A stretch of 64,000 nt of DNA from Caenorhabditis elegans (lineage: Eukaryota > Nematoda > Chromadorea > Rhabditida > Rhabditidae): NCBI RefSeq assembly GCF_000002985.6, contig NC_003284.9:992001-1056000 (forward strand). The letters are read 5' to 3'. The notes beneath the pieces were generated by a model. The model did no database searches, was not told the DNA's origin, and saw only the letters and a list, made by a program, of their open reading frames with translations. The translations under genes were made by a program, and so were the position numbers. Of this stretch, positions 46,692 through 58,707 are shown one piece after another (within the stretch, counting starts at the first letter, position 1; the number at the start of each line of letters is the position of its first letter).

Positions 46692-49600
46692 TTAACGCCT
46701 GCACTTTTTGATGATGATACCCAGTAGAACGACAGTACTCTGAAAATTTTCCAAAAATATTCAAAATGCTTATGCAATTTCTGCAGAAATTAAAAAATAT
46801 GAACTTACCAAAATGATATGTAAAAATGCGATCATAGTAGTTGTCCATCTAAATCCAACTCTTTCAACTACAACGCTACCAAATGTGGGACCAATGAAAG
46901 ATCTGGAAATTTTTTTAAAGAATTATTAATCTGCAATCAGATTTTTAATTTATTACCCAAATCCAAACGCAGCTTGAAAAATTCCAGACACGCAGCCATA
47001 GGTATGGAAATTGTCGTCAAATCCTTTGTCTCTGCAAAATTTTGATTTACAGGTAAAATGCTGCCACATAGTTCAAGTTAGGTCTTCCATGGGAAGCAGG
47101 CTTGGTTTGAGGGACTGCCTCAAACCTGCCCGGCCTCACCGCGCAATCCTGCATTCTGTCATGAAATGAAAGGCTTGGTGATTGCACCACATAGCGCGAA
47201 AGATAATTATTTCGAAGCGGCAGACACTATTCGGGCTTCACGCAGGTTTCGACGCCACAAGGTAGCCGCGGCAGGCTTTTGGCGCCAACATGGAAGCCCT
47301 ACTTCAAGTGCATAAAATGAGACGGTAAGGCACAATGAGACTGATGATTTTATAAAAACTGTATTTCAATTGCTGTAACAAAGAAATTGACGAAAATCTA
47401 AATTTCAATAATATTTGACAATTTTTTTTTTCGAATTTTTGAACGGCCAAAAAAATTATCTGAAATATTTTGAAAAGTCTCATCATGAAATTTGGTTGCT
47501 CATAACTATAACTATCTGAAAAAATAAAAAAAAATTATCTGAAATATTTTTATCTGAAATATTTTGAAAAGTCTCATCATGAAATTTGGTTGCTCATAAC
47601 TATAACTATCTGAAAAAATAAGCGGTTCCTATGAAAATGTTTTTAAAAAATGGGAAACATTTTTAAAAGTACTTTTTTATTCGTTAACTTTGCAAAATTC
47701 AATTTGCCAAACCGCAACTGCTTAGAAAATAAATTAAATGACCCCACAACTTACTTGACTTCATCTAAACACATCTGGAAGCATGGAATGTAAAGCGCAC
47801 TGGCAGCCAAACCAAGAACTGCCAAGGAGATACCAATTACCCAGAGATCTCTAAAATTGTTCCAATTTTTTCTTCAAAAATTAAAAATTTGAAACTAACT
47901 TCTCAACATAACCATTCAACAATGGTGTTGGGCCAATGAAAAACATTGATAATAAAGTAGCAATTGATCCGAAAAGTAACAAATTCTCTCCATTATGAAG
48001 TCGGTCCATAATTGCTCCGAAAACCGGGCACATTACCGTGTAAAACCCACCACACAGTAGGAACATGAGTCCAATTTCAGTAGGAGTTAGTTTGAACTAA
48101 AAATTGCAAGTATCTTGTTTTTGTACACTTCAAATTCAATTTAAAAAATCAAATACCGATTCCAAGTGGTTTGAGAGTGTTGGATCCAAAAATGACAGAG
48201 AGATTGCACAGGATACCACAGAGAAAATTGGGAGCCAGATTTGAGGTAATCGCAAAATTTCCAGCATTCCTTTATCTTCAGGGTTACTCTCATCATCTGC
48301 AACATTGTAAGAAAAATCAAACAAAACGCTGGTCATTGCATTCAAATTTTAAACAGAGTAAAATTTGGTTTCGATCAGCGCACATAATTTCTTGTCAGTG
48401 GATCAAAGTTTTTGGTCAGTGCATTACATTTTTTGTCAGTGCAAGTTTTATGGTTGCATTACATAGAATTTTCAGCCAACTTAGATATGTTTTGACCAGT
48501 GATAGTTTTAATCGGCGCACAGATTATTTCTACAGATTTTCATAATTTTTCATTATGCTCATACCTTTAGTGTTTTCGATTAAAAAGAAGGCTAGTACAC
48601 TAGCAACTAGCAGCACGATTCCTAACACCAAAAATGGAAGCTGAAACCCGCCAATGTCATAAAAGAAACCACCAATCACTGGTCCAGCAGTGTATCCCAA
48701 TCCAGCAAATGTTTCCAGAATGCCCTAAAAACTGATTCAGCTAAAATTAAGCAAACAAAAGAAAAACAAACCACAACAAATGCGACATTTTTGGGGAAAC
48801 TTTTGGCGGCAATAGCAAAACTAGAAGTAACAAACGCGGCATCTCCAACAGCTTCCAATATTCGAACAAGGACACTGAACCAGAAAAATGTGTTACCCGA
48901 TGGGAGAAAGTTGAGAAATCTGAAAGCAAAAGTAAAATTGAAGATTTGAAAAATTGCCAGCGTCAAATGTTTCTGGTCAGTGCATATAATTTTCTGGTCA
49001 GTGCATATAATTTTCTGGTCAGTGCAAATAATTTTGTGGTCAGTGCAAATAAACTCACCCAAACAAAATTGCCGTAACCCCGGTAACCGCAATTCCAACA
49101 ATGAACATAGTTCTAGCTCCAATGAATATGATCTGAAAAAAAATTGTACAATCTGTTTTATAATGAAAAAAATAAAAAAAACTCACATATTTTCCAAAAA
49201 GCGGTGAAATGATAAACATGGTAAATTCAAAAATTCCAAACACAATTCCTGTCTGCGTTTCTGACAAGTTTTTCAACTTGGCTTCTGCTGGATAAAATGG
49301 TGCAATACATGAAAATGCGATTGTTGAGCACAAATTGGCAAGACTAAGCATGGAAATTGAAAGAAGTTGACGGGAAGATAGAGCAGATACTGTGTGAAGA
49401 GCACTCTTAAAAAACATTTAAATAAGGGCTAAAAATTTTAAAAAAATCAAACCTTCAAAAACGGCACCGCCTGCTCTTCATCGGAAATCGCACTGAAAAT
49501 TGGGAAATCAATTTGGATACTTGTTTCTATATTTCTAGATTTTCTTACAGAACTTCAAAAGTATCACATAGCAAACAATTATCATTGTGAAAATAAATGT

Positions 49601-49824
49601 AAAATTTAGAATTTCAAAAAAGAAAACATATTTTTGGTCAGTGAAAAAATTGGTCAGTGCAAAATAAAGCAATTCAAAAATTCTCACCTTTCCTCATCCG
49701 AGTCGCTTTCACTACCTTCGGACTCCTTAATACTAAGCCGTTCTGCAGTTGACTCATAATTGATTTTTGCACTCAGTGCTGACGATCTTGGCCCATCCAC
49801 TGAGATTTGGGTGGAGATCGGCAT
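46692..49824 (-). CDS. Major facilitator transporter, SLC18B1-like, 475 aa
   Basis: Twelve exons keep phase: 49824-49688, 49492-49453, 49405-49187, 49132-49059, 48919-48772, 48724-48565, 48296-48157, 48096-47900, 47850-47755, 47031-46957, 46902-46809, 46739-46692. The N-terminus is Ser/acid-rich (SIKESEGSESDSDEES), then about 12 membrane helices follow. Family signs are the helix-4/5 region LVRILEAVGDAAFVTSSFAI, the motif GLGYTAGPVIGGFFYDIGGF (antiporter motif C style, typical of SLC18 vesicular amine transporters and SLC18B1) and GAIMDRLHNGENLL (loop motif A in the second half). It ends KKCRR. Human SLC18B1 transports polyamines into vesicles; the substrate here is unknown. The start is the first ATG after a TTTTTAG acceptor. 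Introns carry a hAT-like element and minisatellites. Confidence 0.88.
47079..47302. mobile_element. hAT-like MITE in an MFS-gene intron
   Basis: Terminal inverted repeats TAGGTCTTCCATG (left) and TAGGGCTTCCATG (right, reverse complement) differ at one position. They enclose ~224 bp that is GC-rich compared with the intron. Flanks read GTTCAAGT and CTTCAAGT, a 7-of-8 match fitting an 8-bp target-site duplication, as for hAT transposons. No transposase is encoded, so it is non-autonomous. It lies between exons 47850-47755 and 47031-46957. Confidence 0.75.
47455..47620. repeat. ~73-bp direct duplication in the same MFS-gene intron
   Basis: The block starting TTATCTGAAATATTTTGAAA and ending AACTATCTGAAAAAATAA occurs twice, 47455-47527 and 47548-47620, almost identical and ~20 bp apart. 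It is a recent local tandem duplication. Confidence 0.9.
48372..49052 (+). repeat. GGTCAGTGCA minisatellite clusters in two MFS-gene introns
   Basis: Three degenerate units lie at 48396-48450 in the intron between exons 48565 and 48296. Four TTCTGGTCAGTGCATATAAT units lie at 48972-49052 in the intron between 49059 and 48919. A further pair (TTGGTCAGTGAAAA, TTGGTCAGTGCAAA) is at 49635-49660 in intron 1. All are antisense to the gene. Confidence 0.85.
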
Positions 49825-52491
49825 AAACGGAGAAATAATGAACGGTCTAAAAATAGTCAAGATAACATTAACAAATTTTTTTGAAAATCTATCCAATCTC
49901 CTAGCAAAATTCCCCTGACTTCCCGAATCAGAAAAAACTTTGGAACTATCGGTTGGTTTGAAAAGATCATTGACGATATCTGGTGGACTACGTCATTTTT
50001 CACATTTTTCTCCTCCAATTTTTGATTGATAGGTCAAGTTTTGTTTTTAGATACTTGTTCTATAATCATTATAGAATTTTTGAAAAAAGAGTATAATACT
50101 ACTTTTTTAAACAAAACGTATTAACACCAAATTTACATTTTCCATTTTCATCTTAACGGTTTTTTTTAAGTTTTAGCGCCAAAATCAATAATAGTTTTTT
50201 GAATAAAAATTTCCAAAAATTTATCAAAATTGCTAAATGTTCAAAAGAATATTGAAATTTTTTTTCAGTTAATTGAAATATACCATTCTCAAAACTATTT
50301 CTCGACATAAAAAATAACTTCCTAACCTTGAGGCGGTTCAAGTAGCCGGAAGACGGTGGAAGGGGTTGAAATTTTGAAAAAAAAGCATTACAATTTTGTT
50401 ACAGTTTATTCACATATTACAAAAAATCCTAAAATCGAGAAAATTGATTATGTGTTTAAAATAGCCAATATGTGGGTGGAGCCAAGTTTCAAAGAATTTC
50501 AGTTAATTTCAAACATTTTGACACAGTTAAAAACATTGTACATTTTACACTGGTTATAAAAACTCTATTAAGTACAAGTATCTCAAAACAAGAACAAGCT
50601 AAAATATTAGTGGAGCAATTTTTATACTTGAACTGGAATAAGCTCCGCCCAAAAACTGGCTACTCTTTGAATACATTTTGTGCTTTATAATTTAATGTCA
50701 GACAGTTTTAAGGAAAAAACCAATAAAAAGTTTTGCCAAGTATAAGAAAAATCGGCTCTAAAGAGCCAAAATATAGACGGAGATTTTTTTGGAGCTGTCC
50801 TTGAATTGACCATATTTTAAAAAAAAGTATACCAAAAATATGCACCGCCAATAAATGGATAATTGGTGTATACGGCATGGTTCAAAAAATTCAAGAGAAG
50901 TGTAACTGGCAGCAAAAATTTCGAAAATAATGAAAAACACCTGTACCTGCTGTTTTCACTGGTTCGAACCATAGCAACAACCGAAAAGAGACAAAATGCA
51001 ATATTTTGTCCAATTGAGTACGCAACCAGTTATGTTTAACATAAAAATGACAATCGCCTGCGCGTATAAGCTGTACCGTCAACATTAAATTCGTACAACC
51101 CGACATATCTAGGCACAGGGAAGGGAGGAGATGGGATGTGGAGGACGGAGGGGGTGAACACAAGAACGCAGTCCGTAAAAATGCAACTTTTTATGTGTTC
51201 TTTTGTGTCTTCTTAGTGTGAAATTTATCTTGTTGATAAGCCAGGGAGAAAATGTGTCTGCGCGGTGGTTTAAGTGTAAAGTGAGATGTTTCGATTAATT
51301 CATAATTTTTTTCTGCCATCTTCTCCTTTCAGGCTTCTTTTTTTCTGGGCTAAGAATAGTATTTTAATTTAAGTATCAATTTTTGAAAAATAAATTTAGG
51401 TACCCATTTTGCAATTTTTTATTATGCGCACCTAATTTGTGTCCACCAAAATAGGCAATAAATAGGTTTCAGGCAGGAGAAAGAGCCTGAAACATGACTA
51501 CCCAAATTTATATATTTTGTGAAGTTCAAAATGTGAAAAAGTTCAATTAAAAAACATTTAAAAAAAACAAAAACAAGAATAATTATTTCTTGTTTTATGT
51601 GTTGTGAGGTCTAAAAATTCACTGCCCCGACTTAATTTGAAAATTTTTAAATTTAATATCCTTTCAGCCACAATTTTCAAAAATTCGTTTTCAACTTTTT
51701 TTAATCAGTTCAGATTTTTTCAAACAATTACGAAATGATGTCGAAATGCGTTTGAACAAATTATCATATTACAACAGATCAATTTTTTTTAAATCTTTCA
51801 AAATGTTCAGTCAAATTCTTGGCTACATTTTTGAAATAATTTGAATTGTTTTTAAACTTACAATGTTGATATAAGAATTTGTTAAATGTTACTGTGACAT
51901 GTTCATTTTAACATTAACAATTTCCGAAATTCTGAACTCACTCTCACTTTTTTGAAATTTTACTTTGAAAATCTAAAATTCCGTTTTAATGTCATCTTCA
52001 TCAATTTAAATAACACCCGAACAGATAAAGAAAAATAATTTTAAAATATCAATGAGTCATTTGTTGAAAAATAAAATATTAAAATAACTCGGGCTTGCAG
52101 CAGATTTGGTTTTTATTCTCTATACCTGCCTAAGTCTCTTTAGATACAAAACATGACGCAACTTTCTAACATATACGCAGAGTTTTTTGAATTTTTAAAA
52201 CATGATCGCTTTCTAAATTTTACCAATTTTTTTCCGAAAAAAAATCAGGACTCGGGTGAACTATTTGAAAATCCCACTTACTTTTTTGTCATTTTTGAAT
52301 ATCTAAGCAAGCTTGAGCTTCTACTGAAAATTGAGGAATCAATATAACAAAGTGTAAAATCGGCACGAGGGGAGGTACTTTGCCAACACAAATATCGGAA
52401 AACAACGTGGTGGGAGAGAATTTTTGCCGTTTGTTTCGACACCTTCGTCTACTATCTCTCCCACTTTCTCTTTTGTTTTGTTATTATGATT
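49825..52491. other. Intergenic region upstream of the MFS gene
   Basis: AT-rich with no supported gene. A GC-richer patch at 51050-51170 contains an ATG-opened minus-strand frame (MSGCTNLMLTVQLIRAGD) that could be a 5' exon or promoter sequence of the MFS gene, but I cannot connect it. Another patch at 52360-52470 is pyrimidine-rich. Confidence 0.45.
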
Positions 52492-52631
52492 TCAAATTTT
52501 CATGAAACATTTGTAAAACCGAGAGCTTATGAAATATTGCATCACCTTGGCTTTTTCTTCCGGTTTAATCCCTGCAGAGTGTTGAATCTCGGACGGCGTC
52601 TTTTCTTTCGGGCAAACTCTCGTGGACCAAT
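52492..52631 (-). CDS. Possible terminal exon of an unresolved gene
   Basis: After a good acceptor (ATATTTCAG) the minus strand encodes DWSTRVCPKEKTPSEIQHSA and then GIKPEEKAKVMQYFISSRFY before a TGA. Codon use is coding-like. The reading phase needs one base from a preceding exon, which does not fit the end of the neighbouring 142-aa gene's exon 4 or 5. It could be an alternative 3' exon of that gene via an unseen exon, a separate small gene, or a relic. Confidence 0.3.
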
Positions 52632-53222
52632 CTGAAATATGTTTTCTACCCACAAGAAAAGTGCCTGAGCTCGCTCTACATATATAATACACCTGGTTTT
52701 TTTTTAAATAGGCCTTTCGAAAAGTTAAATAAGAAAAAACCTAAAATTTTATCTTGTGAATTCAAGAAAAATTATTTTTCGAAATTTTTTGAAATTTTCA
52801 AAAAAAAAGACTAGCACTGTGTTCGGTGCTTTTTGTGGCACACATCGAAAATGCCGAATAATACTAGGCCAGTCTGGCAGAGGCTTAAGGGAAATCCAAC
52901 ATCAGAAATTCAAAATGTCAAAATTGTGTTTAGTAATGCCAAAATAATATATTCACACATCGTTAATCATTGTTGTTGGAGCTTCAAAAATGCAATTTCA
53001 GATTTACGGTTTTTCACAGTTTTTGAGAAATAAAAATTTGAATATATATTCTATGTACAACTGATCCAAAATAGGACTTAATCAAATGAAGATGAATATT
53101 TAAATACTTAAATTTTTGTGATCTGTTATTCAAAAAAAGAGCTTATTTGATCTTCTATGCCAATGTGAACATTGGAAATTAAATATGAAATCTATGAAAA
53201 TTTGAAAAAAAATTGTTTAAAA

Positions 53223-54177
53223 TTATTGTCCGAATGGAGCTTCAATGATCGGTTCAATAGTTTTCTGGGCACTTTGAAATCGTTTCATTATTCCTTTATA
53301 CTAATGAAAAATATAGATGACGTTTGAAATACTTGTTTAAAAGTGAACCAAAAAAGTTATCAGTCAAAGTTCTGGCTAATTGTAAAAATTTCCAAACTAA
53401 TCAAAACACACGGTATATTAATTGTTACTTTTCACTCGAAAAAACAAAAAAACCTCTGATCTCGTGGTTGTCGGTGGGTTGTGTCCAGCTTGGTAATCCT
53501 CATTGAATCCGTCGTACCCAACAACTGTGGGCAGGGAACTGAAATAAAGCGGTTTTCAAATAGACAAAAAACAACAAAAAGGCACGTTGAGCTTACATTG
53601 ATGGATGGAGAAGTGGTGTTAGCTCGTTGTCAATTGCATTGGATGTTGAATGGTTTCGTGTTTTTAGGTGCTGAAATTGATATTCTACATATATTGACAA
53701 TGGTCTGTCTGTTTACAAGTATTGAGTATCAGCAAAGCCAAGGTGGAACAGTAAAATTTGAGTCATTTCTATGTTAGACTATGAATAGCTTAAAACTACA
53801 AACTAGTTAAATTCCTAAATGAACGACTTGAAACTTTCTCATATTTTTTTAAACTGAAAAATCACATTTTCGTTCTAAATCTTCAAAATTAAAAGTTTAA
53901 TATTAAGCGATTTTTTGATAAAATTCCAATCTAAAAACATACCTGTGTAGACTTTCTAGTGTCCGCTGTATTAATTGAAACAACTTTTTTCTCCTTTTTA
54001 CCAGCTGATGTTGACCCGCTTCTTTCATTACTGGTACCACCGTAGCCCACTAATGTTGGATACTGAAATATAATTTAAACTCAGCAAAACTTCACACTTT
54101 CTTACATAAACTTCACTGCTAGTATCCATGTCTAATGGATCCTGATCGAACGTGTATGGCATGTCGGTTCCAGACAT
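53223..54177 (-). CDS. Orphan hydrophilic protein with two VGYxG motifs, 142 aa
   Basis: Five exons keep phase: 54177-54106, 54062-53943, 53670-53597, 53538-53454 and 53300-53223. The protein starts MSGTDMPYTFDQDPLDMD, has no signal peptide or membrane helix, and ends KTIEPIIEAPFGQ. A short motif occurs twice: YPTLVGYGGTSNE (~25-37) and LPTVVGYDGFNED (~91-103), suggesting a linear binding motif or a duplicated module. I know no family for it. Support rests on perfect exon phase, good splice sites and coding-like codons. The exon-4 donor (GTTTTT) is weak. Confidence 0.65.
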
Positions 54178-55070
54178 TTTTGAGCATTTAGTTGTTGGTT
54201 GTGTTTCTGGAAAATCTGCAGGTTAGAATTTTCGAGAGGGAAAAAGTTGGAGAAAAAAATTGCAGAGAAATTGAAGATTTTAGGAACACAATTCCACATC
54301 AGATTTGTTTTCAATATGGTCGGGATGAGTACGTTTTCAGAATTTAGAAATTTAATATAGTCTGTAAATTTTATTTTTCACCCGAAATCTTCGCACTTAT
54401 CTCTGCAAATCACAACTGTTCCAAAGATATTGCTCAAAAAGTATTCATTTTGAAAAAACATTTCCTTCGAAAATTCAAAAAAACGATTCAAAACTACCGC
54501 TCAATAAAAAAACAAGGAGACATGAATACGCCGCTAAATAGTTGTGTGTGTAACCATAAATCGATTATTTTTGTCTAATCGAGACTGTCTTATCGGGGCA
54601 CACAAACACCCAAGGACAAACAGGCACAATTAGAGATAATAATTAATGAGCACAATGTAGTAGATGTCTGATAGAAGTCACAAACTAGAATAGCAAAAAG
54701 TACACGGTCATGCAAATGCGGTATTTTAACGTGAATTTTTATATGGAGTATTATCTGTGAGTTTTTTGTGTTGAAAACAACAAATTGTTGTTAACTTTTT
54801 GATGTGTTCATTTCTGTTTCTTTGGGTCATAATAACTTTTTCTAATGTTTCTATAATAAATATGCTATGAAAATATAAATGTTGTATTCGTATAAAAAAA
54901 TATAAGCACAATTTTGAAAGATGAATATTAGAATTAAATATTAAAAACTGAAAGCTCACTTTTCAGACAATTGTTGAGACGCTTTGGGTCTTTACGGAAC
55001 TTGGTCTTTTTACAGACACAACAGCTGTAAACAAAAACAATAGAAATAAGCCAAATGATTATTACAGTAA
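54178..55070. other. Intergenic DNA upstream of the 142-aa gene
   Basis: No gene is seen. The segment just above 54177 has an acceptor-like TTTTCCAG on the minus strand about 36 nt before the ATG, a possible spliced-leader site. The rest is AT-rich. Confidence 0.5.
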
Positions 55071-55814
55071 TTATCTAGAATATTGTTTGGAAGATTGAAT
55101 GGAGCTGTGCAGAAAATTGGGATATGGAATAAGTTGCGAAATTGGCAAGCAGCACAAAATTCCTACTGTGGAATGCATTATCTGGAGATTCAAATCGTTT
55201 ATCTTCACATCAACACCTTCCATATTTTTTCTGAACTTCTCCATTTTAGCGTGATTCATGTGTGTGCTCTACTTAAACAATAAATTTTCCAGACTTGGGC
55301 ACAGTGCGAATTGTAGTTTTTCTGAATTCCTCCATTTCAACGTGATGTAAAGTGGATACGAATGTGGAGTCTCCTATTTTCTTAGTAAAAACCTTGTCCG
55401 GGGTGTATACTTCTTTTACTTCAGAATTCTTAAATGAATTCGATGTGCAGTTTCCACGAGACGTATAGCAGCTGTAGTGTCCTCCAACTTTTGGCATTTT
55501 CCGGCAGATATAGTGTCATTCAAAGTGAACACACCAAGTCTCAATACCAAAAGAGCACTCCATTGTGGGTGAATGAGCCGACCGGTGCAACCTAAAAAAT
55601 GTGTGATTGAAATCTTATCAGATACATATGTTAACTTACGAGCTCCACTTTAGCAACAAGACGAGGAGGGTTTTCTTTTCCGCAAATTTTCACGTTGTAG
55701 TGAACTAGACATCTTCCACACAAGAGTGTATAGTCCAACAATGGAAGGATGTCGGTTCCAAACTGATACTGATATCCAAGATCGTTTAACAGTGCCTACA
55801 ACTTCTCATATCAG

Positions 55815-56045
55815 GGGGCAGGATAGCTCAGTCGGTAGTGATGACCACTAGTAATCTGGCGGTCACGAGTGCAAGTCCTAGGTTCACCAGCCTCTATTGG
55901 GAAGTGGAGCAATCCACGACTGGATTATCGGCCACAGTCCCCGGCTAGGACGTGGCTTAAATTATAACCCAGTGGGAGCACCACCAGGCAGTGTGCCTGA
56001 CTCCAAGATCTGCGGTGCATAGCCCATTAAGAACGGATCGTCCTT
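55815..56045 (+). mobile_element. tRNA-derived SINE-like element (copy 3)
   Basis: This is the fullest body of the family: A-box TAGCTCAGTCGG at ~55824, a degenerate B-box (GAGTGCAAGTCC), then AGCCTCTATTGGGAAGTGGA, ATCGGCCACAGTCCCCGG, CACCAGGCAGTGTGCCTGAC and GAACGGATCGTCC. It interrupts the degenerate secreted-protein locus. I see no clear long target-site duplication, unlike copy 1. Confidence 0.85.
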
Positions 56046-56078
56046 TAGTCTTTTAAAATATTCTCCATTCCCATAACA

Positions 56079-56340
56079 ATCTTGAATTTATTGTAGTGTC
56101 CTGTGATTCTTGTTGATCCAATCACAATTGTCATTGTGCGCTCTACTTGAACAATAATTTTTCCAGAGTTGGGCACATTGCGAATTGTAATTTTTCTCAA
56201 CTTCTCCATTTCAGCGTGATTCATGTGGTGCATTTGTTTTTCAAAGTCGACTGGAACAATCTTGAATTTATCGTGGTGTCCTGTGATTCTTGTTGATCTA
56301 ATCACAATTGTCATTGTGTGTTCTACTTGAACAATACATT
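56079..56340 (-). repeat. ~85-bp direct duplication inside the degenerate locus
   Basis: The segments at about 56079-56165 and 56258-56340 are near identical (GTGTCCTGTGATTCTTGTTG on the plus strand) and encode the duplicated TMTIVIxSTRITGHxxKFKI module. Confidence 0.85.
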
Positions 56341-57389
56341 TTTTTAGTGTTGCAACAATCGTCGCGTCTACCAACTTCTCAGTGAACACCTTGTCCGAGT
56401 TGTAGACATTTTTCACTCCACAGTTTTTGTAGGATTTTAATGTAAAGTTTCCACGTGTCATACACATCAGTTTTGTGTATTTAAGCTTATTACAAAACAG
56501 ATGTGAACAAACGAGTTCAACAAAAAAACTCATTGCTATTCATGAAGTCGTTGAGATCAAGCAACTGGCTGAAATACTTGAAATTAAATTTTAAGTTTCA
56601 TTTAACAAAATACATACTTTTCCGTAGTGTTCATTCCCGATTGTAGATCTTTAACACCCCATCGCAGATCATTTATTTGTTTGTTAACAATCTCGGTGTA
56701 ATGAGAGGTGGCGCCATGATCGTATACAGCGCCGGCCGAAAAAACTGAATAATTTCATCTCTTATTAAACCCCTGCTGCTCATACCTGAAAAACAAATGG
56801 CATATTTTTCGGATTTTTTTTACAACAAAAAACTTACTTTTGCATTCGGATTGCAGCAACTGGGTGAAGGAGTGGAATGGATTTTGATTGAAGATTAATT
56901 TTTCCGGAACGCATCTCTGTCGTTGTGCTGCTTCTTTTTCAACGTATCCAACACCAAGTCGAACAGATTTGAGCTCTCTTTGCGTGAAGGGAGCAAGAAT
57001 CGAAAGAAGTCAAAGAATAAGAATAAACAGTTTCATTCTGAAAATAAATGGAAACAGAAAGTATGTAGAATATACAAAGTCGAACTGAATATAGAATGAT
57101 GATGTACATGTTCTCCAGGAAAAAATGATGACAACTCCGACGCAGTTTTTAACCGCGTTTCTCAAATCTTGCGTTAATCAATATTTTTCATAATCATTAT
57201 TGATTGATTTTTTGTCATCTAAGTCATCTCCTTGATTTACGGCCCAGAGTCCATACCTATTGTTATTTGATCCCTTGTGATTTTCTAATTCCTGTTTTGA
57301 CTTCTATTCTCCCAACTTCATATGTTGTGTTGCTACTTTTTTCTTTACAATTTGCCTTTTTTTGGATAAGCCGCAGCTTGGCCTGCACA

Positions 57390-57940
57390 ATGGAACAAAA
57401 TTCAGCATACTCCGAAATTTTTGTAAATGACGCACACCTGCGAAAAGTACGCGAACAATTGGAAAAAAGACAAAGCGAGTTCAATTCGAGTAAACATGTA
57501 AGGCAAAATTGAAAACGGGAATATTTTAAAACGTGTTAAGATGATGCTGAAATGATTATTAAAATATAACATTTCAAAAATGTTCGGAAAATTTTTAGGT
57601 AATGAGCAATGAAAACTGAGCTTGGTCAAGACGTGTAAAGCACTGTTGAAGCACTGACCCCTACAATACTGAAGTTTTCATGTTTTGGACTATATTACAG
57701 CGTATAACTGGAAGATATAATTTTTTTTGATGGACGACTTTCAAAAAATTAATAATTTCCCCACTGGCCGTAGATCACGAAAAAGTTGCGGTCAAAAATT
57801 GACCAAAACCTGTCAAAACAAACTTGGAAAACATAGTAGCCGCCAAATTTCAAGAATTCAAAAATAAAATTAAAATTAAAAAAAAATTTCAGAAACGATA
57901 CAAGATATTTAATAAATTCAAAAATAATTTATTACCATAA
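57390..57940 (+). CDS. Possible small two-exon gene, 51 aa
   Basis: Exon 57390-57497 starts with ATG and encodes a charged helical peptide (AHLRKVREQLEKRQSEF). It ends at a good donor (CAT then GTAAGGC). The next in-phase piece after an ATTTCAG acceptor is 57893-57940, adding KRYKIFNKFKNNLLP before TAA. The first exon has coding-like composition and a possible amphipathic helix. The second exon is AT-rich and less convincing, and the real second exon may be elsewhere. Family unknown. Confidence 0.4.
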
Positions 57941-58564
57941 AATAAATAAAATAAAATCACATGAAAACTTGAAACATTAAATTCAAAATCTGCTATTGTA
58001 CAAACAAAAAATCCTTGATTTTATATTGATGGCGATCACCATATGGTTTACCTGAAAATAGAACAATGATGTCACTGGCCCCGTGTAAAGTATTGAGGTT
58101 TTCGTCGTGTTGTGCCCGAAGAAAATTGGATGGATCTCGGTGGTTGGTCGGTTAATTTGACAACATCTTTTTTTCTGTTTAGGTTCCAAAGTTTTTTTTT
58201 CTCAAGGAATGAGTCATTTTATTTGAAAATCACGATGTTTTTTTCTTTCAGAAAAGTCGCGGTAACTGATTTTTTTTTAAATGAAAATTTGTTTTTTTGT
58301 TGCTACCAAATTCACATGCATTATCATATCATTGTTCAATTGCATTTAATCAAAATTGAATAAAAACTAATCTGAATAGAATTGTACTTCTATTCACTGG
58401 AAAATGAAAAATTGAAGAGATCTTGTGATTCCAGCTGCTGATTATTTCTTTTTATTTTTACACTTTTGTTTGGTTGTGCTGGCATCCAAGCATATTCAGC
58501 TTCCCTTTTTTTTCAAACTTTCCAATATATTGTTGTTACCTACTCAAGCCTAAAAATCAGAGAC

Positions 58565-58581
58565 GAGGGCCGTAGGCCCTC
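58565..58581. repeat. Perfect 7-bp stem hairpin GAGGGCC-GTA-GGCCCTC
   Basis: A small GC-rich palindrome at the start of a GC-rich block (58560-58695) that also has GTAACTCTTCAGTTTTGTTC and GGGCCCCCAGGCCCGC. The block looks like a dispersed repeat fragment in otherwise AT-rich DNA. Confidence 0.7.
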
Positions 58582-58707
58582 TGACTCTTAAAAAAAGTTC
58601 TCAAAAAATTATCAAAAACTTCAAGGGGCCGTAACTCTTCAGTTTTGTTCGTAGCGACCCCATTTTTTTCGGGCCCCCAGGCCCGCTAGTCAATTCGCAT
58701 ATTAATT

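Larger units (their letters stand above)
55071..57036 (-). pseudogene. Degenerate secreted-protein locus with duplicated modules
   Basis: The first exon (57036-56838) looks like a signal-peptide exon (MKLFILIL, then LLSILAPFTQRELKSVRLG), but codon 9 is an in-frame TGA (57012-57010). Later pieces remain in phase: 56744-56618 (VYDHGATSHYTEIVNKQIND), then 56568 onward to an early stop. Beyond it, frames at 56533-56045, 55497-55273 and 55259-55071 carry repeated modules (NSDKVFTEKLVDATIVATL / TPDKVFTKKIGDSTFVSTL; MNHAEMEKLRKITIRNVPNS; TMTIVIRSTRITGH twice). I do not know the family. Duplicated modules, stops and a SINE-like insertion point to a decaying nematode-specific gene array. An expressed gene using different splice sites cannot be excluded. 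Confidence 0.6.

Noticed and set aside
45088..49824. Two-gene operon (MFS gene then calponin-repeat gene)
   Set aside because: Same strand, but the ~600-bp gap is larger than the usual ~100-bp operon spacing and I see no clear SL2-type context; not claimed.
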